Source of the DNA: an uncultured Roseicyclus sp.
GTDB lineage: Bacteria; Pseudomonadota; Alphaproteobacteria; Rhodobacterales; Rhodobacteraceae
DNA length: 64,000 bases
Assembly: GCA_937139335.1 (NCBI GenBank)
Contig: CAKZPN010000061.1
Coordinates: 1 to 64,000 of the forward strand
Reading direction: 5' to 3'
In this document: one piece after another, positions 16,818-25,274 of the stretch
Position numbering within the stretch: the first letter of the stretch is position 1
How the letters are laid out: every line of letters begins with the position of its first letter
Position numbers and translations under genes: made by a program
Notes under the pieces: generated by a model
The model's input: only the letters and a program-made list of their open reading frames with translations
Databases searched by the model: none
What the model was told of the DNA's origin: nothing

Positions 16818-17800
16818 GCGATACGAATGCCCCCCGCATTGCCGTAGGCAGCCCGAAGGCACGCCACATCCTTGGCTTCGAGCCGGCCCGGTTCGTCGCC
16901 TTCGTGCTGTTCGTCGCGGTCGTCGCCCTGGCGCCGATGGTGGTCTACCCGTACTTTCTGATGCGGGTCTACTGCTTCATCATCTTCGCGCTGGCCTACA
17001 ACCTGCTGCTCGGCTTCACCGGCCTGATGAGCTTCGGCCACGCGGCCTTCTTCGGCATGGGCGGCTACCTGTGCGGCTGGGCGGCGCGGGAATGGGGCCT
17101 GCCGTTCGAACTGGCCGTGCTCACCGGGACGGTGACGGCCGGTCTCATGGGGCTGGTCTTCGGCTGGATCGCTATCCGCCGGACCGGGCTCTATTTCGCG
17201 ATGATCACGCTCGCGCTCGCGCAGATGGTGTATTTCGTGGCGCTGCAGGCGGATTTCACCGGCGGCGAGAACGGGATGCAACGGATCCCGCGCGGGACGC
17301 TCCTCGGGTTTTTCGACCTGTCGGACCCGACGATCCTCTACTGGACGATTGGCGTCCTGACCCTGTTCTCGGTCTATGCCGTGAACCGCATCGTGCACTC
17401 GCCCTTCGGCCAGGTCCTGCGTGCGATTCGGGAAAACCCGGTGCGGGCCAAATCGCTCGGCTACAACGTCGACCGGTACAAGCTGTTGTCCTTCACCATT
17501 TCCGCGGCGCTGACGGGGTTTGCGGCCAGCCTCAAGGCGGTGATATTCGGCATTTCGACGCTGTCGGACATCGACGTGATGACGTCGACCGAAGTCGTGC
17601 TGATCACGCTGGTCGGGGGCATCGGTACGATCTTCGGCTCGGTCGTGGGCGCCTTCCTCATCTTGTCGATGGAACATTTCCTGGCGCCCTACGGACCGTG
17701 GCTCCTGCTGGTCGAAGGCGTGGTCTTCATGCTCTTCGTGCTGGTCTTCCGCCGCGGCATCGTCGGCGGATTGCAGGATTGGCTGAAGCGGCCGCTCTAG
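16814..17800 (+). CDS. livM: Branched-chain amino acid-type ABC permease, LivM
   Basis: This 328-aa membrane protein shows the LivM hallmarks: LAYNLLLGFTGLMSFGHAAFFGMGGY near the N-terminus, the loop AIRENPVRAKSLGYNV and a terminal TLVGGIGTIFGSVVGAF. It is the last gene of the importer operon (13234-17800). A short 21-base gap separates it from the convergent enoyl-CoA hydratase gene. Confidence 0.95.
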   Translation: MSDTNAPRIAVGSPKARHILGFEPARFVAFVLFVAVVALAPMVVYPYFLMRVYCFIIFALAYNLLLGFTGLMSFGHAAFFGMGGYLCGWAAREWGLPFELAVLTGTVTAGLMGLVFGWIAIRRTGLYFAMITLALAQMVYFVALQADFTGGENGMQRIPRGTLLGFFDLSDPTILYWTIGVLTLFSVYAVNRIVHSPFGQVLRAIRENPVRAKSLGYNVDRYKLLSFTISAALTGFAASLKAVIFGISTLSDIDVMTSTEVVLITLVGGIGTIFGSVVGAFLILSMEHFLAPYGPWLLLVEGVVFMLFVLVFRRGIVGGLQDWLKRPL

Positions 17801-17821
17801 GCCGCTCCAGCCCGCTTGCGC

Positions 17822-18613
17822 CTAGCTGCCCGTGAAGCCGGGCCTGCGCTTTTCGGCGAAGGCCGTGAGCCCCTCCCACGCATCGTTGGTCCGTGCCATC
17901 GCGGCGAGGCCCTGCGCCTCGGCCTCCAGCTGCGCTTCCAGCTCCGTTGTCCGGGCCGAGGCGAGGGTGCGCTTGATCGTGCCGAAAGCCTGCGTCGGCC
18001 CTGCGGCGAGCTTCAACGCGGTCTTTTCCGCGGCTGCGGCGACCTCGGCCTTGGGGAGCACGACATCGACCAGCCCGGCCTCGCATGCGGCCGCTGCGTC
18101 CAGCGTCTCCGACAGCAGCAGGTAGCGCTTGGTGCGGGCCGCGCCCATGCGCGCCGAAAGCGAGATCGTCGTGCCGGTGTCGGCCGAGAAGCCGATGCCG
18201 GCGAACCCTGAGGTAAAGCGCGCGTCGTTGGCGGCGTAGATGACATCTGCGAAGGCCATGAAGGACACCGCGCCGCCGGCCACGTCACCCTCGACTGCGC
18301 AGACCACGGGCGCATTCATCCGCTGCATCCGGACGATGGCGGAATGGATATGCGTCGTCCAGTCGAGCACGGTGCGGGGCAGGGCATCCCGGTCCGACAG
18401 GAAGCTGCGGATATCACCGCCGACCGAGAAGAACCGCCCCTCCGCCGACAGCAGCACCGCCCGGACATCGGGCCGCGTCGCCATGTCGACCGAGACCCGG
18501 TGGATCTCGTGGCAGTATTGGCCGTCGATGGGGTTGCCGCGGTCCGGCCGGTTCAGCCGGATGCGGGCGAGGCCATCGGAGACCGAATAGGTGAGGGTCT
18601 GGAATTCGGTCAT
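17822..18613 (-). CDS. Enoyl-CoA hydratase/isomerase family protein lacking both catalytic glutamates
   Basis: This 263-aa crotonase-fold protein has RIRLNRPDRGNPIDG, the oxyanion segment GRFFSVGGDIRSF and EGDVAGGAVSFMAFADVIY. The positions of the two hydratase glutamates read GAVS and SGFAGIG, so neither is present. This rules out a classical syn-hydratase. Isomerase, hydrolase or C-C lyase chemistry with another residue (PaaG-like) is more likely. It is a single-gene unit diverging from the thioesterase gene across a shared-motif region. Confidence 0.9.
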   Translation of the reverse strand: MTEFQTLTYSVSDGLARIRLNRPDRGNPIDGQYCHEIHRVSVDMATRPDVRAVLLSAEGRFFSVGGDIRSFLSDRDALPRTVLDWTTHIHSAIVRMQRMNAPVVCAVEGDVAGGAVSFMAFADVIYAANDARFTSGFAGIGFSADTGTTISLSARMGAARTKRYLLLSETLDAAAACEAGLVDVVLPKAEVAAAAEKTALKLAAGPTQAFGTIKRTLASARTTELEAQLEAEAQGLAAMARTNDAWEGLTAFAEKRRPGFTGS

Positions 18614-18641
18614 CGGGTGTCCTCCGTCGGGCTTTCAATTG

Positions 18642-18659
18642 ATACGCAACCATACTATC
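18642..18659. promoter_or_regulatory. Shared operator-like motif, copy 6
   Basis: ATACGCAACCATACTATC is a weaker match lying in the 80-bp divergent gap. A degenerate inverted copy (reverse complement of about 18661-18680, CGCAAACCAATACAC) follows it at once, suggesting a paired site for both promoters. Confidence 0.5.
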
Positions 18660-18693
18660 CCATAGTGTATTGGTTTGCGAAAGAGGTTTGCAG

Positions 18694-19149
18694 ATGCCCG
18701 ATGGCCATCAGCACAGTTCCCGGGACGAGGCGCCAGACGGATTCGTCCCCACGATGCACGTCCGGCCATTCGAGCATTTCGCCGGCCCGTTCTACGAGCG
18801 CGCCGTCGATGACGGGATCGAGCTGGGCTTCCGTGTCCGCGACCGGCACCTCAACGCCACCGGTGCGTGTCATGGAGGTGTGCTGGCGACCTTCGCCGAT
18901 ATCCAGGGCTACGCACTGAAGAAGCTTCTCGACCTCGCCGTCGCCACGCCCACGATCACGCTGTCGGTCGACTACCTCGCTCCGGCGCGGGACGGGGACT
19001 GGGTGCTTGGCCGGCCTCAGCTTGTGAAGCAGACTGGCAAGATGCTGTTCTTCCAGTCACTGTGTTCCGCCGGTGAAGAGACCGTCCTGCGGGTCAACGG
19101 CATCTACCGGCTGACGCGGGCCGAGCTGGCCGGGCCGAACCGGTTCTAG
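18694..19149 (+). CDS. PaaI-like hotdog-fold acyl-CoA thioesterase
   Basis: ATG 18694 (MPDGHQHSSRDE) has AAAGAGG 9 bases upstream and is preferred over 18670. The 151-aa protein carries the hotdog signature RDRHLNATGACHGGVLATFADIQGYA and PTITLSVDYLAPARDGDW. These match the PaaI/YdiI 4HBT group, in which the HGG loop and an acidic residue hydrolyse acyl-CoA. A second thioesterase of the same type is at 28510. Such enzymes often release CoA from dead-end intermediates. Confidence 0.88.
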   Translation: MPDGHQHSSRDEAPDGFVPTMHVRPFEHFAGPFYERAVDDGIELGFRVRDRHLNATGACHGGVLATFADIQGYALKKLLDLAVATPTITLSVDYLAPARDGDWVLGRPQLVKQTGKMLFFQSLCSAGEETVLRVNGIYRLTRAELAGPNRF

Positions 19150-19159
19150 CCGCTCACGC

Positions 19160-20041
19160 TCAGCGCCCTTGCCGCTCTTTCTCGGCCGAGGCCTTCAGCG
19201 CCGCGCGCGCGGCGGCCCAGTCGTCCGCCGACATCTCGGACAGCTCCGCGAAGGTCGAATGCGACGTCAGGCGATGACCGCCATCTATCGGGATCGTGGC
19301 GCCGTTCACATAGCTGCATTCGTCCAGCATCAGGAAGACGAGCAGGTTTCTCAACTCGTCCATCTCCCCGAAGCGGCGCATCGGCACGGTATGCGACTGC
19401 GTCGCGCCGACCGAGGCGCCGGGGATCGGGTTGAGCTTTTCCCACGCGTTCTCGGTCGGGAACGGGCCCGGGGCCACGGCGTTCAGCCGCACGCCCTTTG
19501 GCCCCCACTCGGCCGCGAGGCTCATGGTCATCGCATGCACGGCCGCCTTGGCCATCGCGCAGGGCACCACGAAGGCCGACCCGGACCAGACCCAGGTGAC
19601 GAGGTTGGACAGCACCGTGCCCGGCAGCCCCCCGGCGATCCAGCGTTTGCCGCAGGCGTGGGTGGCGTAGAACGAGCCGTCCATGACCGTGGCGCGGACT
19701 GCGTCATAAGCCCGGTGCGAGATCGACTCGGTCGGGGCGATGAAATTGGCGCCGGCGTTGTTCACGAGGCCGGTCAGCGGGCCGTCCTGCCACAGGTCCC
19801 CGATCGCGGCGTCGACTTCCTCGGCGTCGCGGATGTTCACGACGCGGTATTCCGCGGTGCCGCCCGTCCGCTCCTCGATCTCGGCGCAGGCCTCCTGCAA
19901 CACCTGTTCGCGGCGTCCGCAGATGGCCACGTGGGCGCCGTGTGCGGCGAACCCCACCGACATCTCCTTGCCCAGGCCGGTGCCGCCGCCCGTGACCAGA
20001 ATGCGTTTTCCCTGCAGGACGTCCTTGCGAAACGGGCTCAT
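19160..20041 (-). CDS. SDR-family oxidoreductase resembling 2,4-dienoyl-CoA reductase
   Basis: This 293-aa SDR has TGGGTGLGKEMSVGFAAHGA at the cofactor site and LVNNAGANF. The usual YxxxK is replaced by VVPCAMAKAAV: the lysine is kept but the tyrosine is absent. That pattern is characteristic of 2,4-dienoyl-CoA reductases, which use a displaced tyrosine. NADPH-dependent reduction of dienoyl-CoA would serve chains with double bonds at even positions. It diverges from the FadJ-like gene at 20152. Confidence 0.88.
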   Translation of the reverse strand: MSPFRKDVLQGKRILVTGGGTGLGKEMSVGFAAHGAHVAICGRREQVLQEACAEIEERTGGTAEYRVVNIRDAEEVDAAIGDLWQDGPLTGLVNNAGANFIAPTESISHRAYDAVRATVMDGSFYATHACGKRWIAGGLPGTVLSNLVTWVWSGSAFVVPCAMAKAAVHAMTMSLAAEWGPKGVRLNAVAPGPFPTENAWEKLNPIPGASVGATQSHTVPMRRFGEMDELRNLLVFLMLDECSYVNGATIPIDGGHRLTSHSTFAELSEMSADDWAAARAALKASAEKERQGR

Positions 20042-20099
20042 GATGGCGCTCTCCTCGACTTCGGTTGCGGAACAGGGTAGCGGGAACGAATAAGGTTGT

Positions 20100-20117
20100 C
20101 TAACATATCGTACGGTG
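20100..20117. promoter_or_regulatory. Shared operator-like motif, copy 7
   Basis: CTAACATATCGTACGGTG sits in the 110-bp divergent gap between the dienoyl-CoA-reductase-like gene and the FadJ-like gene. Confidence 0.5.
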
Positions 20118-20151
20118 GTGTATCATTTTCCGGATGATCGAGGAGGCTCCC

Positions 20152-21513
20152 ATGTCAGAACTGCCCGAGATGCACGAATTCCGAACCGAGCTTACCGAGG
20201 ACGGGATCTTGCACCTGATCTTCGACGCGCCCGGCCGGTCGATGAACGTCTTTTCGAACCGTGCGATCCGCGAGGCCGAGGCCTTCGCCGACTGGCTGAA
20301 GGGCGCCGAGGTCACGGGCGTGGTGATCCGGTCGGGCAAGCCGGGTGCGTTCTGCGCGGGGGCGGACCTGTCGGAACTGTCGACGGCCTATGACATGATC
20401 ATGGCGACGCCCGAGGCCGAGCGCGATGCCCGCACAGTAGAGGAATTCGCGCCCATCGGCCGCGCGTTCCGGAAGCTGGAGACTGCCGGAAAGCCGGTGG
20501 CGATCGCGATCAACGGGCTGGCGCTCGGCGGTGGCTGCGAGGCCGCGCTGGCGGCGCATTACCGTGTCCTCACCGACGATCCCTCCACCGCGATGGGGTT
20601 GCCGGAATCGGTCGTCGGCCTCCTGCCGGGCGGCGGCGGCACGCAGCGGCTGCCAAGGCTGACCGGCATCGCCGCCTCGCTTCCGATCCTGCTCGAGGGC
20701 GGGCGATTCTCGGGCGAACAGGCGGTGCGGGCAGGGGCCGCGCACGAGGTCGTCGCGCCGGGTCAGGAGATCGCCGCGGCGGAAGCCTGGATCCTGTCCA
20801 GCCCCGATCCGCGCCAGCCGTGGGATCGGCCGGACTGGTCCGTTCCCGATGCCGCGACAGTTGCGGCCGAACTGGCCCCGATCCGGGAGAGGGTGCTGGC
20901 GGAGACCGGCGGCCACTACCCGGCGCCGCTCGCCATCCTCGACTGCCTCGAGCGCGGTCTGCCCGTCGACATGGACCGCGCCGTCGCCGAAGAGATCGAC
21001 GTGTTCAAGGACCTCGTCCAGCGGATCGAACCGCGCAACATGATCGGGACGATGTTCCTCGGTCGCGTCGATTACGACCGGAAGCGGCGCAAGGATGCCC
21101 TGCCAGCCGGTCTCGACGCATTCGTCGCGGAGGTTAAGGCCGCGCTGCAAGGTGCGATCCGGGCGAGGGGCGCGACGGGCGCGGACGCCGCCGCCTTTGC
21201 GGGTCTTGCCGCGCCGGCCAGCGCCCGTTTCGACGTGGACGAGGCGACCGGCATCGCCGCACGCAAGCCGGCCTGGTTCGACGCGCCGAGTGATGCGCGC
21301 GAGACGACGGCGCTGGCACTCCTGGCCGCCGCGGCCTGCGCCGCGGACGGGTATTCCGGGACCTTCACCGAGGTCGACCGGAACCTGGCGGATTACGCCG
21401 CGGTGCGGGACTCTGGGTTTCCGGCGTATCTGGGCGGACCCTTCGCGATGCTCGAACGTTACGGCGCGGCGCGCCTGCGGGAGATGGCTGGCTGGGGCCG
21501 CCGGTCGCGCTAA
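20152..21513 (+). CDS. FadB/FadJ-like enoyl-CoA hydratase with a remnant C-terminal domain
   Basis: The start at 20152 has GAGGAGG 4 bases upstream. Residues 1-190 are a hydratase domain with both catalytic glutamates (NGLALGGGCEAAL and MGLPESVVGLLPGGGGTQRL). Next comes the linker seen in the trifunctional alpha subunit (IEPRNMIGTMFLGRVDYDRK). The 453-aa protein ends with a piece that looks like the C-terminus of the 3-hydroxyacyl-CoA dehydrogenase half (GFPAYLGGPFAMLERYGAARL). No NAD-binding GxGxxG segment lies between them; FadB/FadJ are about 700 aa. It therefore looks like a two-domain enzyme whose Rossmann core has been lost. Hydratase activity is expected. Confidence 0.87.
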   Translation: MSELPEMHEFRTELTEDGILHLIFDAPGRSMNVFSNRAIREAEAFADWLKGAEVTGVVIRSGKPGAFCAGADLSELSTAYDMIMATPEAERDARTVEEFAPIGRAFRKLETAGKPVAIAINGLALGGGCEAALAAHYRVLTDDPSTAMGLPESVVGLLPGGGGTQRLPRLTGIAASLPILLEGGRFSGEQAVRAGAAHEVVAPGQEIAAAEAWILSSPDPRQPWDRPDWSVPDAATVAAELAPIRERVLAETGGHYPAPLAILDCLERGLPVDMDRAVAEEIDVFKDLVQRIEPRNMIGTMFLGRVDYDRKRRKDALPAGLDAFVAEVKAALQGAIRARGATGADAAAFAGLAAPASARFDVDEATGIAARKPAWFDAPSDARETTALALLAAAACAADGYSGTFTEVDRNLADYAAVRDSGFPAYLGGPFAMLERYGAARLREMAGWGRRSR

Positions 21514-21520
21514 GGGTGTT

Positions 21521-21549
21521 CAGGCGCGCCGGTGGCAGGCGCGCCGGTG
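21521..21549. repeat. Tandem 14-bp repeat in a convergent gap
   Basis: CAGGCGCGCCGGTG occurs twice with a 15-base period between two convergent genes. Each copy contains the palindrome GGCGCGCC, so the pair can also fold as a hairpin and may help end transcription from both sides. Confidence 0.6.
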
Positions 21550-21552
21550 CCT

Positions 21553-22698
21553 CTACAGGTTCCGGGAAATGAGTTCCTTCATGATCTCCGACGTCCCGCC
21601 GTAGATCCGCTGCACCCGTGCGTCGGCGTACAGCCGGCAGATCTCGTAGTCGCGCATGAAACCGTAGCCGCCGTGCAGCTGGAGGCACTGGTCGACCACG
21701 CGCCCCTGCATCTCGGTGATCCAGAGCTTCGCCATCGAGGCGTCGAAGGTGCTCAGCTCGCCGGCATGGTGCTTGCGGATGCATTGGTCCACGAAGGCCC
21801 AGCCGACCGCAAGGTCGGTCTTGAGGTCGGCCAGCTTGTGGCGCGTCACCTGGTTCTCGATGATCGCGCGTCCGAAGGCCGTGCGCTCCTGCACATAGGC
21901 GCGCGTAAGGTCATAGGCCTTCTGCGCGGCGGCCATCGAGGTCACGGCGATGATCAGGCGCTCCTGCGGCAGCTCGGCCATCAGCATCGGCATCGCCTGA
22001 CCTTCGGCGCCGAGCAGGTTGTCGGCGGGAACCCTGACATCGTCGAAGAAAAGCTCCGAGGTGTCGGCAGAAATCTGGCCGAGTTTCTCAAGATTGCGCC
22101 CGCGCCGGAACCCGTCGCGGTCGGTTTCGACAACGATCAGGCTCATGGCGCCAGACCCGCGCCCCGTGCCCGTGCGCGTGACCGTGATGACGATGTCGCA
22201 ATGCTGCCCGTTGGAGATGAACGTCTTCACACCGTTGATGACCCACGCGTCCTCGTCTCGCCGCGCGGTGGTGCGGATGCCCTGAAGATCGCTTCCGGTG
22301 CCCGGCTCGCTCATGGCGATGGCCGCCACGATGGAGCCGTCCACCATGCCCGGCAGCCAGCGCTCCTTCTGGGCCTGGGTGCCGTGGTGGAGGAGGTAGC
22401 CGAGGCAGACATCGGCATGGACCGAGACATCGGCGGCCGGACCCATGAAGCCGGAATAGCTGAGTTCCTCGGCGATAACGCAGTGCATCCGGAAATCGGT
22501 GCCGATGCCGCCGAAGTCCTCGGGCACCGTCGGGCAGAGCAGGCCGGCCTCGCCGAGCTTGCCCCAGAGCGAACGGTCGACGATGCCCTCCCGTTCCCAG
22601 GTGTCGAAATGCGGCGCGATCTCTTCGGCCGCGAAGCGGCGCGCGAGGTCGCGGACCTGCGCGTGACTGTCGTCGTAGATGTCCCGGTGTGCCAGCAC
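21553..22698 (-). CDS. Acyl-CoA dehydrogenase (LCAD/isovaleryl-type)
   Basis: GTG 22698 is chosen because AAGGAGGGG lies 7 bases before it. An in-frame ATG at 22731 has no ribosome site and would bring the operator too close. The 381-aa protein has FAD/substrate blocks AIAMSEPGTGSDLQGIRT and INGVKTFISNGQ, and RTAFGRAIIENQVTRHKLAD. The C-terminal loop is IYGGTSEIMKELISRNL, with glycine where medium-chain enzymes have glutamate. In the long-chain/isovaleryl group the base is instead the Glu of a QERL segment, present here as LPQERLIIA. A bulky or branched substrate is likely. Confidence 0.92.
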   Translation of the reverse strand: MLAHRDIYDDSHAQVRDLARRFAAEEIAPHFDTWEREGIVDRSLWGKLGEAGLLCPTVPEDFGGIGTDFRMHCVIAEELSYSGFMGPAADVSVHADVCLGYLLHHGTQAQKERWLPGMVDGSIVAAIAMSEPGTGSDLQGIRTTARRDEDAWVINGVKTFISNGQHCDIVITVTRTGTGRGSGAMSLIVVETDRDGFRRGRNLEKLGQISADTSELFFDDVRVPADNLLGAEGQAMPMLMAELPQERLIIAVTSMAAAQKAYDLTRAYVQERTAFGRAIIENQVTRHKLADLKTDLAVGWAFVDQCIRKHHAGELSTFDASMAKLWITEMQGRVVDQCLQLHGGYGFMRDYEICRLYADARVQRIYGGTSEIMKELISRNL

Positions 22699-22735
22699 GT
22701 GCGCCCCCTCCTTCGGTCCGACTGGCTGCATGATG

Positions 22736-22753
22736 ATACGCTAGCGTACCAGA
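22736..22753. promoter_or_regulatory. Shared operator-like motif, copy 8
   Basis: ATACGCTAGCGTACCAGA is one of the clearest copies (CTAGCGTAC core). It lies 38 bases upstream of the GTG start of the acyl-CoA dehydrogenase. Confidence 0.6.
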
Positions 22754-22786
22754 TGCAAGTCCGGTCATTGCGCAGAGGCTGCGGGA

Positions 22787-23257
22787 TTAAAGCTCGTTCG
22801 AGCCGTTGTCGTCGACAGCGCCGAGTTCGATGAGGTTGTTCTTCATCCGGTAGAGGCTTTTGGAGGTGATCTCGAGATCCTCCTGCGAGATCCCCTCGCG
22901 CAGCCGATCATTGAAGCTGTCCGTCACCGGCCGGATCTTGTCGATCAGGGTGCGCGCCTTGTCGGTCAGGAAGATCCGCTTCACGCGGCGGTCCTTGTCG
23001 TCGTTCCGCCGCTCCACGAAGCCTGAGGATTGCAGGCGGTCGATCAGCGAGCCGAGCGCCACCTTGCCGACATCGAGGTCCTTGGCCAGTTTCGTCTGGG
23101 GCAGGCCGTCGTTGCGGGAGATGAAGGCGAGAACCCACCACTGTGACCGCGTGATGCCGAGCGGAGCCAGCTCACGGTCGAAGGAGACGCGGCGCAGGCG
23201 CGAGACATCGTGGATGAGGTAGCCGAGGCGGAGGTCCCAGGATCTGGTGTCGTTCAT
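22787..23257 (-). CDS. MarR-family transcriptional regulator
   Basis: ATG 23257 (MNDTRSWDLRLGYLI) with GAAGGAC upstream is preferred over 23281. The roughly 156-aa protein has the MarR winged-helix core: LGITRSQWWVLAFISRNDGLPQTKLAKDLDVGKVALGSLIDRLQSSGFVERRNDDKDRRVKRIFLT. The last part is the beta wing with the conserved DxRxxR pattern. MarR proteins usually repress catabolic genes and release DNA on binding an aromatic acid or its CoA ester. This is the only DNA-binding regulator in the first 39 kb, so it is the obvious local candidate for the shared motif. That link is not shown by the sequence. Confidence 0.92.
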   Translation of the reverse strand: MNDTRSWDLRLGYLIHDVSRLRRVSFDRELAPLGITRSQWWVLAFISRNDGLPQTKLAKDLDVGKVALGSLIDRLQSSGFVERRNDDKDRRVKRIFLTDKARTLIDKIRPVTDSFNDRLREGISQEDLEITSKSLYRMKNNLIELGAVDDNGSNEL

Positions 23258-23378
23258 GATTGTCCTTCGGTGTATCGTCACTTAGCTGATAGTCAGAAAT
23301 CAGCGGTTTCCACCGTAATTCGTCGCAATTGCGCCAAGGTCAAGGGTCGTTGCACCGGCATCCGATCTTTACAAGATG

Positions 23379-23396
23379 ATGCGCTTGCGTACTGTA
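23379..23396. promoter_or_regulatory. Shared operator-like motif, copy 9
   Basis: ATGCGCTTGCGTACTGTA lies 38 bases upstream of the beta-keto acid cleavage enzyme gene and 120 bases from the divergent marR start. Confidence 0.55.
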
Positions 23397-23434
23397 CGGT
23401 GCAACAGTTATTTCCGGAGGGGGGGAGTCGCGCC

Positions 23435-24367
23435 ATGCGCAAATCGAAGAAAGTCATCGTGAGTTGCGCGGTCACGGGGTCGATCCACACGCCCTCGATG
23501 AGCCCGCACCTGCCGACCACGCCGGACGAGATCGCAACCAATGCAATCGGGGCTGCTGAAGCCGGGGCGTCGATCCTGCATCTTCACGCGCGCGTTCCCG
23601 AAACCGGCGCGCCGAGCCAGGATCCGGACCATTACGCGATGTTCCTGCCGCGCATCAAGCAAAGCTGCGATGCCATCGTGAACATCACGACGGGCGGCGG
23701 CCTCGGCATGACGCTCGACCAGCGGCTGGCGGCGGCGAAATGGGCCCGGCCCGAGATCGCGTCGATGAACATGGGGTCGCTCAATTTCAACATCTCGGCT
23801 GCGGCCGGGCGGATCGAGACCTTCAAGGAAGACTGGGAAAAGCCCTATCTCGAGATGACGAAGGACTTCATCCTGTCCAACACCTTCGCGCAGATCGAGC
23901 GCGGCATCTCGGAGCTGTCCGCCGACGGCGCCAAGTTCGAGTTCGAGTGCTACGAGATCGGCCATCTCTACAACCTCGCGCATTTCGCGGATCGCGGGTT
24001 GGTGGAGCCGCCCTTCTTCGTGCAGGGCGTGTTCGGCATCCTTGGCGGTATTGCCGCAGAGCGCGAACATCTCGACCACATGCGCACCACCGCCGACCGG
24101 CTGTTCGGGGACGACTACTATTTCAGCTGCCTCGGCGCCGGGCGGCACCAGATGCCCTTCGCGACGATGAACGCGATTTCCGGCGGACATGTCCGTGTCG
24201 GCCTGGAGGATTCGATCTACATCTCGAAGGGGGAGCTGGCGACATCCAACGCCCAGCAGGTGGAGAAGATCGTGCGGATCCTGGGCGAGTTGTCGATCGA
24301 GGTGGCAACGCCCGACGAGGCGCGCGAGATGCTGGGGCTGAAAGGCGCCGATCAGGTCGGGTTCTGA
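23435..24367 (+). CDS. Beta-keto acid cleavage enzyme (BKACE, DUF849)
   Basis: ATG 23435 (MRKSKKVIVSCAVTGSIH) follows a GGAGGGGGG site; the open frame upstream is antisense to marR. The 310-aa TIM-barrel protein shows the DUF849 zinc motif LHLHARVPETG and MNMGSLNFN, and a late SCLGAGRHQMPFATMNAISGGHVRVGLED. Family members condense a beta-keto acid with acetyl-CoA and split it into acetoacetate plus a shortened acyl-CoA. In this setting it would remove a carboxylated keto intermediate after ring or chain cleavage. Confidence 0.93.
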   Translation: MRKSKKVIVSCAVTGSIHTPSMSPHLPTTPDEIATNAIGAAEAGASILHLHARVPETGAPSQDPDHYAMFLPRIKQSCDAIVNITTGGGLGMTLDQRLAAAKWARPEIASMNMGSLNFNISAAAGRIETFKEDWEKPYLEMTKDFILSNTFAQIERGISELSADGAKFEFECYEIGHLYNLAHFADRGLVEPPFFVQGVFGILGGIAAEREHLDHMRTTADRLFGDDYYFSCLGAGRHQMPFATMNAISGGHVRVGLEDSIYISKGELATSNAQQVEKIVRILGELSIEVATPDEAREMLGLKGADQVGF

Positions 24368-24374
24368 TACAAGA

Positions 24375-25271
24375 TCAGGGCTGGCCCCGGCTTTCGCGCC
24401 ACAGCGAATACCCGCCCGAGGCCATGATGATGGCCGCGCCGAACAGGGTCCAGCCGTCGGGCAGGTCACTGAACACCAGGTAGCCCCAGAACACGCTGTA
24501 GATCATCAGCGTGTACTGCACCGGCGCGACGACCACGGCGAGCGCGAGGTCCAGCGCCTTGATGATGCCAAGCTCCGCAAGCGCCGCCGTCGCGGCGGTG
24601 GCGACCATGATCAGGATCGTCAGCCCGCTGTCCGGCACCGTCCAGACGAAGGGCAGAGCGGCGCTGAGGATCAGGCTGGCGGTCAGCCCGGTGATCGCGA
24701 TGGTGGTCAGGAGCGTGTCGCCACCGCTGAGCATCCGCGACAGGATCTGGCGCAGGGCAAAGGCGGTCGCCGTGATCAGGACCAGGAAGATCGCCGGGTG
24801 AAACACGCCCATGCCCGGCCGGATCACGATGAGCGCCCCCGCGAACCCGAGGGCGACCGCGATCCAGCGGCGCAGTCCCACCCGTTCACCCAGAAGCAGC
24901 GCGGCGAGGACCGTCACGAGGAACGGCACGACGAAACTCACCGCGACCGCATCGGCCAGGGGAACGAAGGCGACCGCGAAGATGAAGCTGGTGGGGGTGA
25001 TCGCGGCCGTCAGTCCGCGCGCGACCTGGAGCCAGGGGTGGTTCGAGCGCAGGATGCCGGGCCCGTTCCGGAACAACAGGACCAATACAACCGTCAGCAA
25101 CCCGCATTGCCGCGTCCAGGCGACCTGGATCGGGTGTTGTGTCTCGGTCAGCAGTTTCGCGAACATGTCCGAGGTGGCGTAGAAGAAGAACGCCCCCGCC
25201 ATGAACGCCAACCCCAGCAGCGTTTCCCTGCGCGATGGTGTCGGCGGGAGGGGGGGCATCGGCCGGGCCAC
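24375..25271 (-). CDS. DMT-superfamily (EamA) membrane transporter
   Basis: This 298-aa protein has about ten transmembrane spans in two EamA repeats, for example LGLAFMAGAFFFYATSDMFAKLL at the start and FVPLADAVAVSFVVPFLVTVLAALLLGERVGLRRW at the end of repeat one. EamA proteins exchange metabolites, often exporting amino acids or organic acids. It is 3 bases downstream of an acyl-CoA dehydrogenase and shares its operator, so efflux of an acidic intermediate is possible. The substrate is unknown. Confidence 0.9.
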   Translation of the reverse strand: MARPMPPLPPTPSRRETLLGLAFMAGAFFFYATSDMFAKLLTETQHPIQVAWTRQCGLLTVVLVLLFRNGPGILRSNHPWLQVARGLTAAITPTSFIFAVAFVPLADAVAVSFVVPFLVTVLAALLLGERVGLRRWIAVALGFAGALIVIRPGMGVFHPAIFLVLITATAFALRQILSRMLSGGDTLLTTIAITGLTASLILSAALPFVWTVPDSGLTILIMVATAATAALAELGIIKALDLALAVVVAPVQYTLMIYSVFWGYLVFSDLPDGWTLFGAAIIMASGGYSLWRESRGQP

Positions 25272-25274
25272 GGC

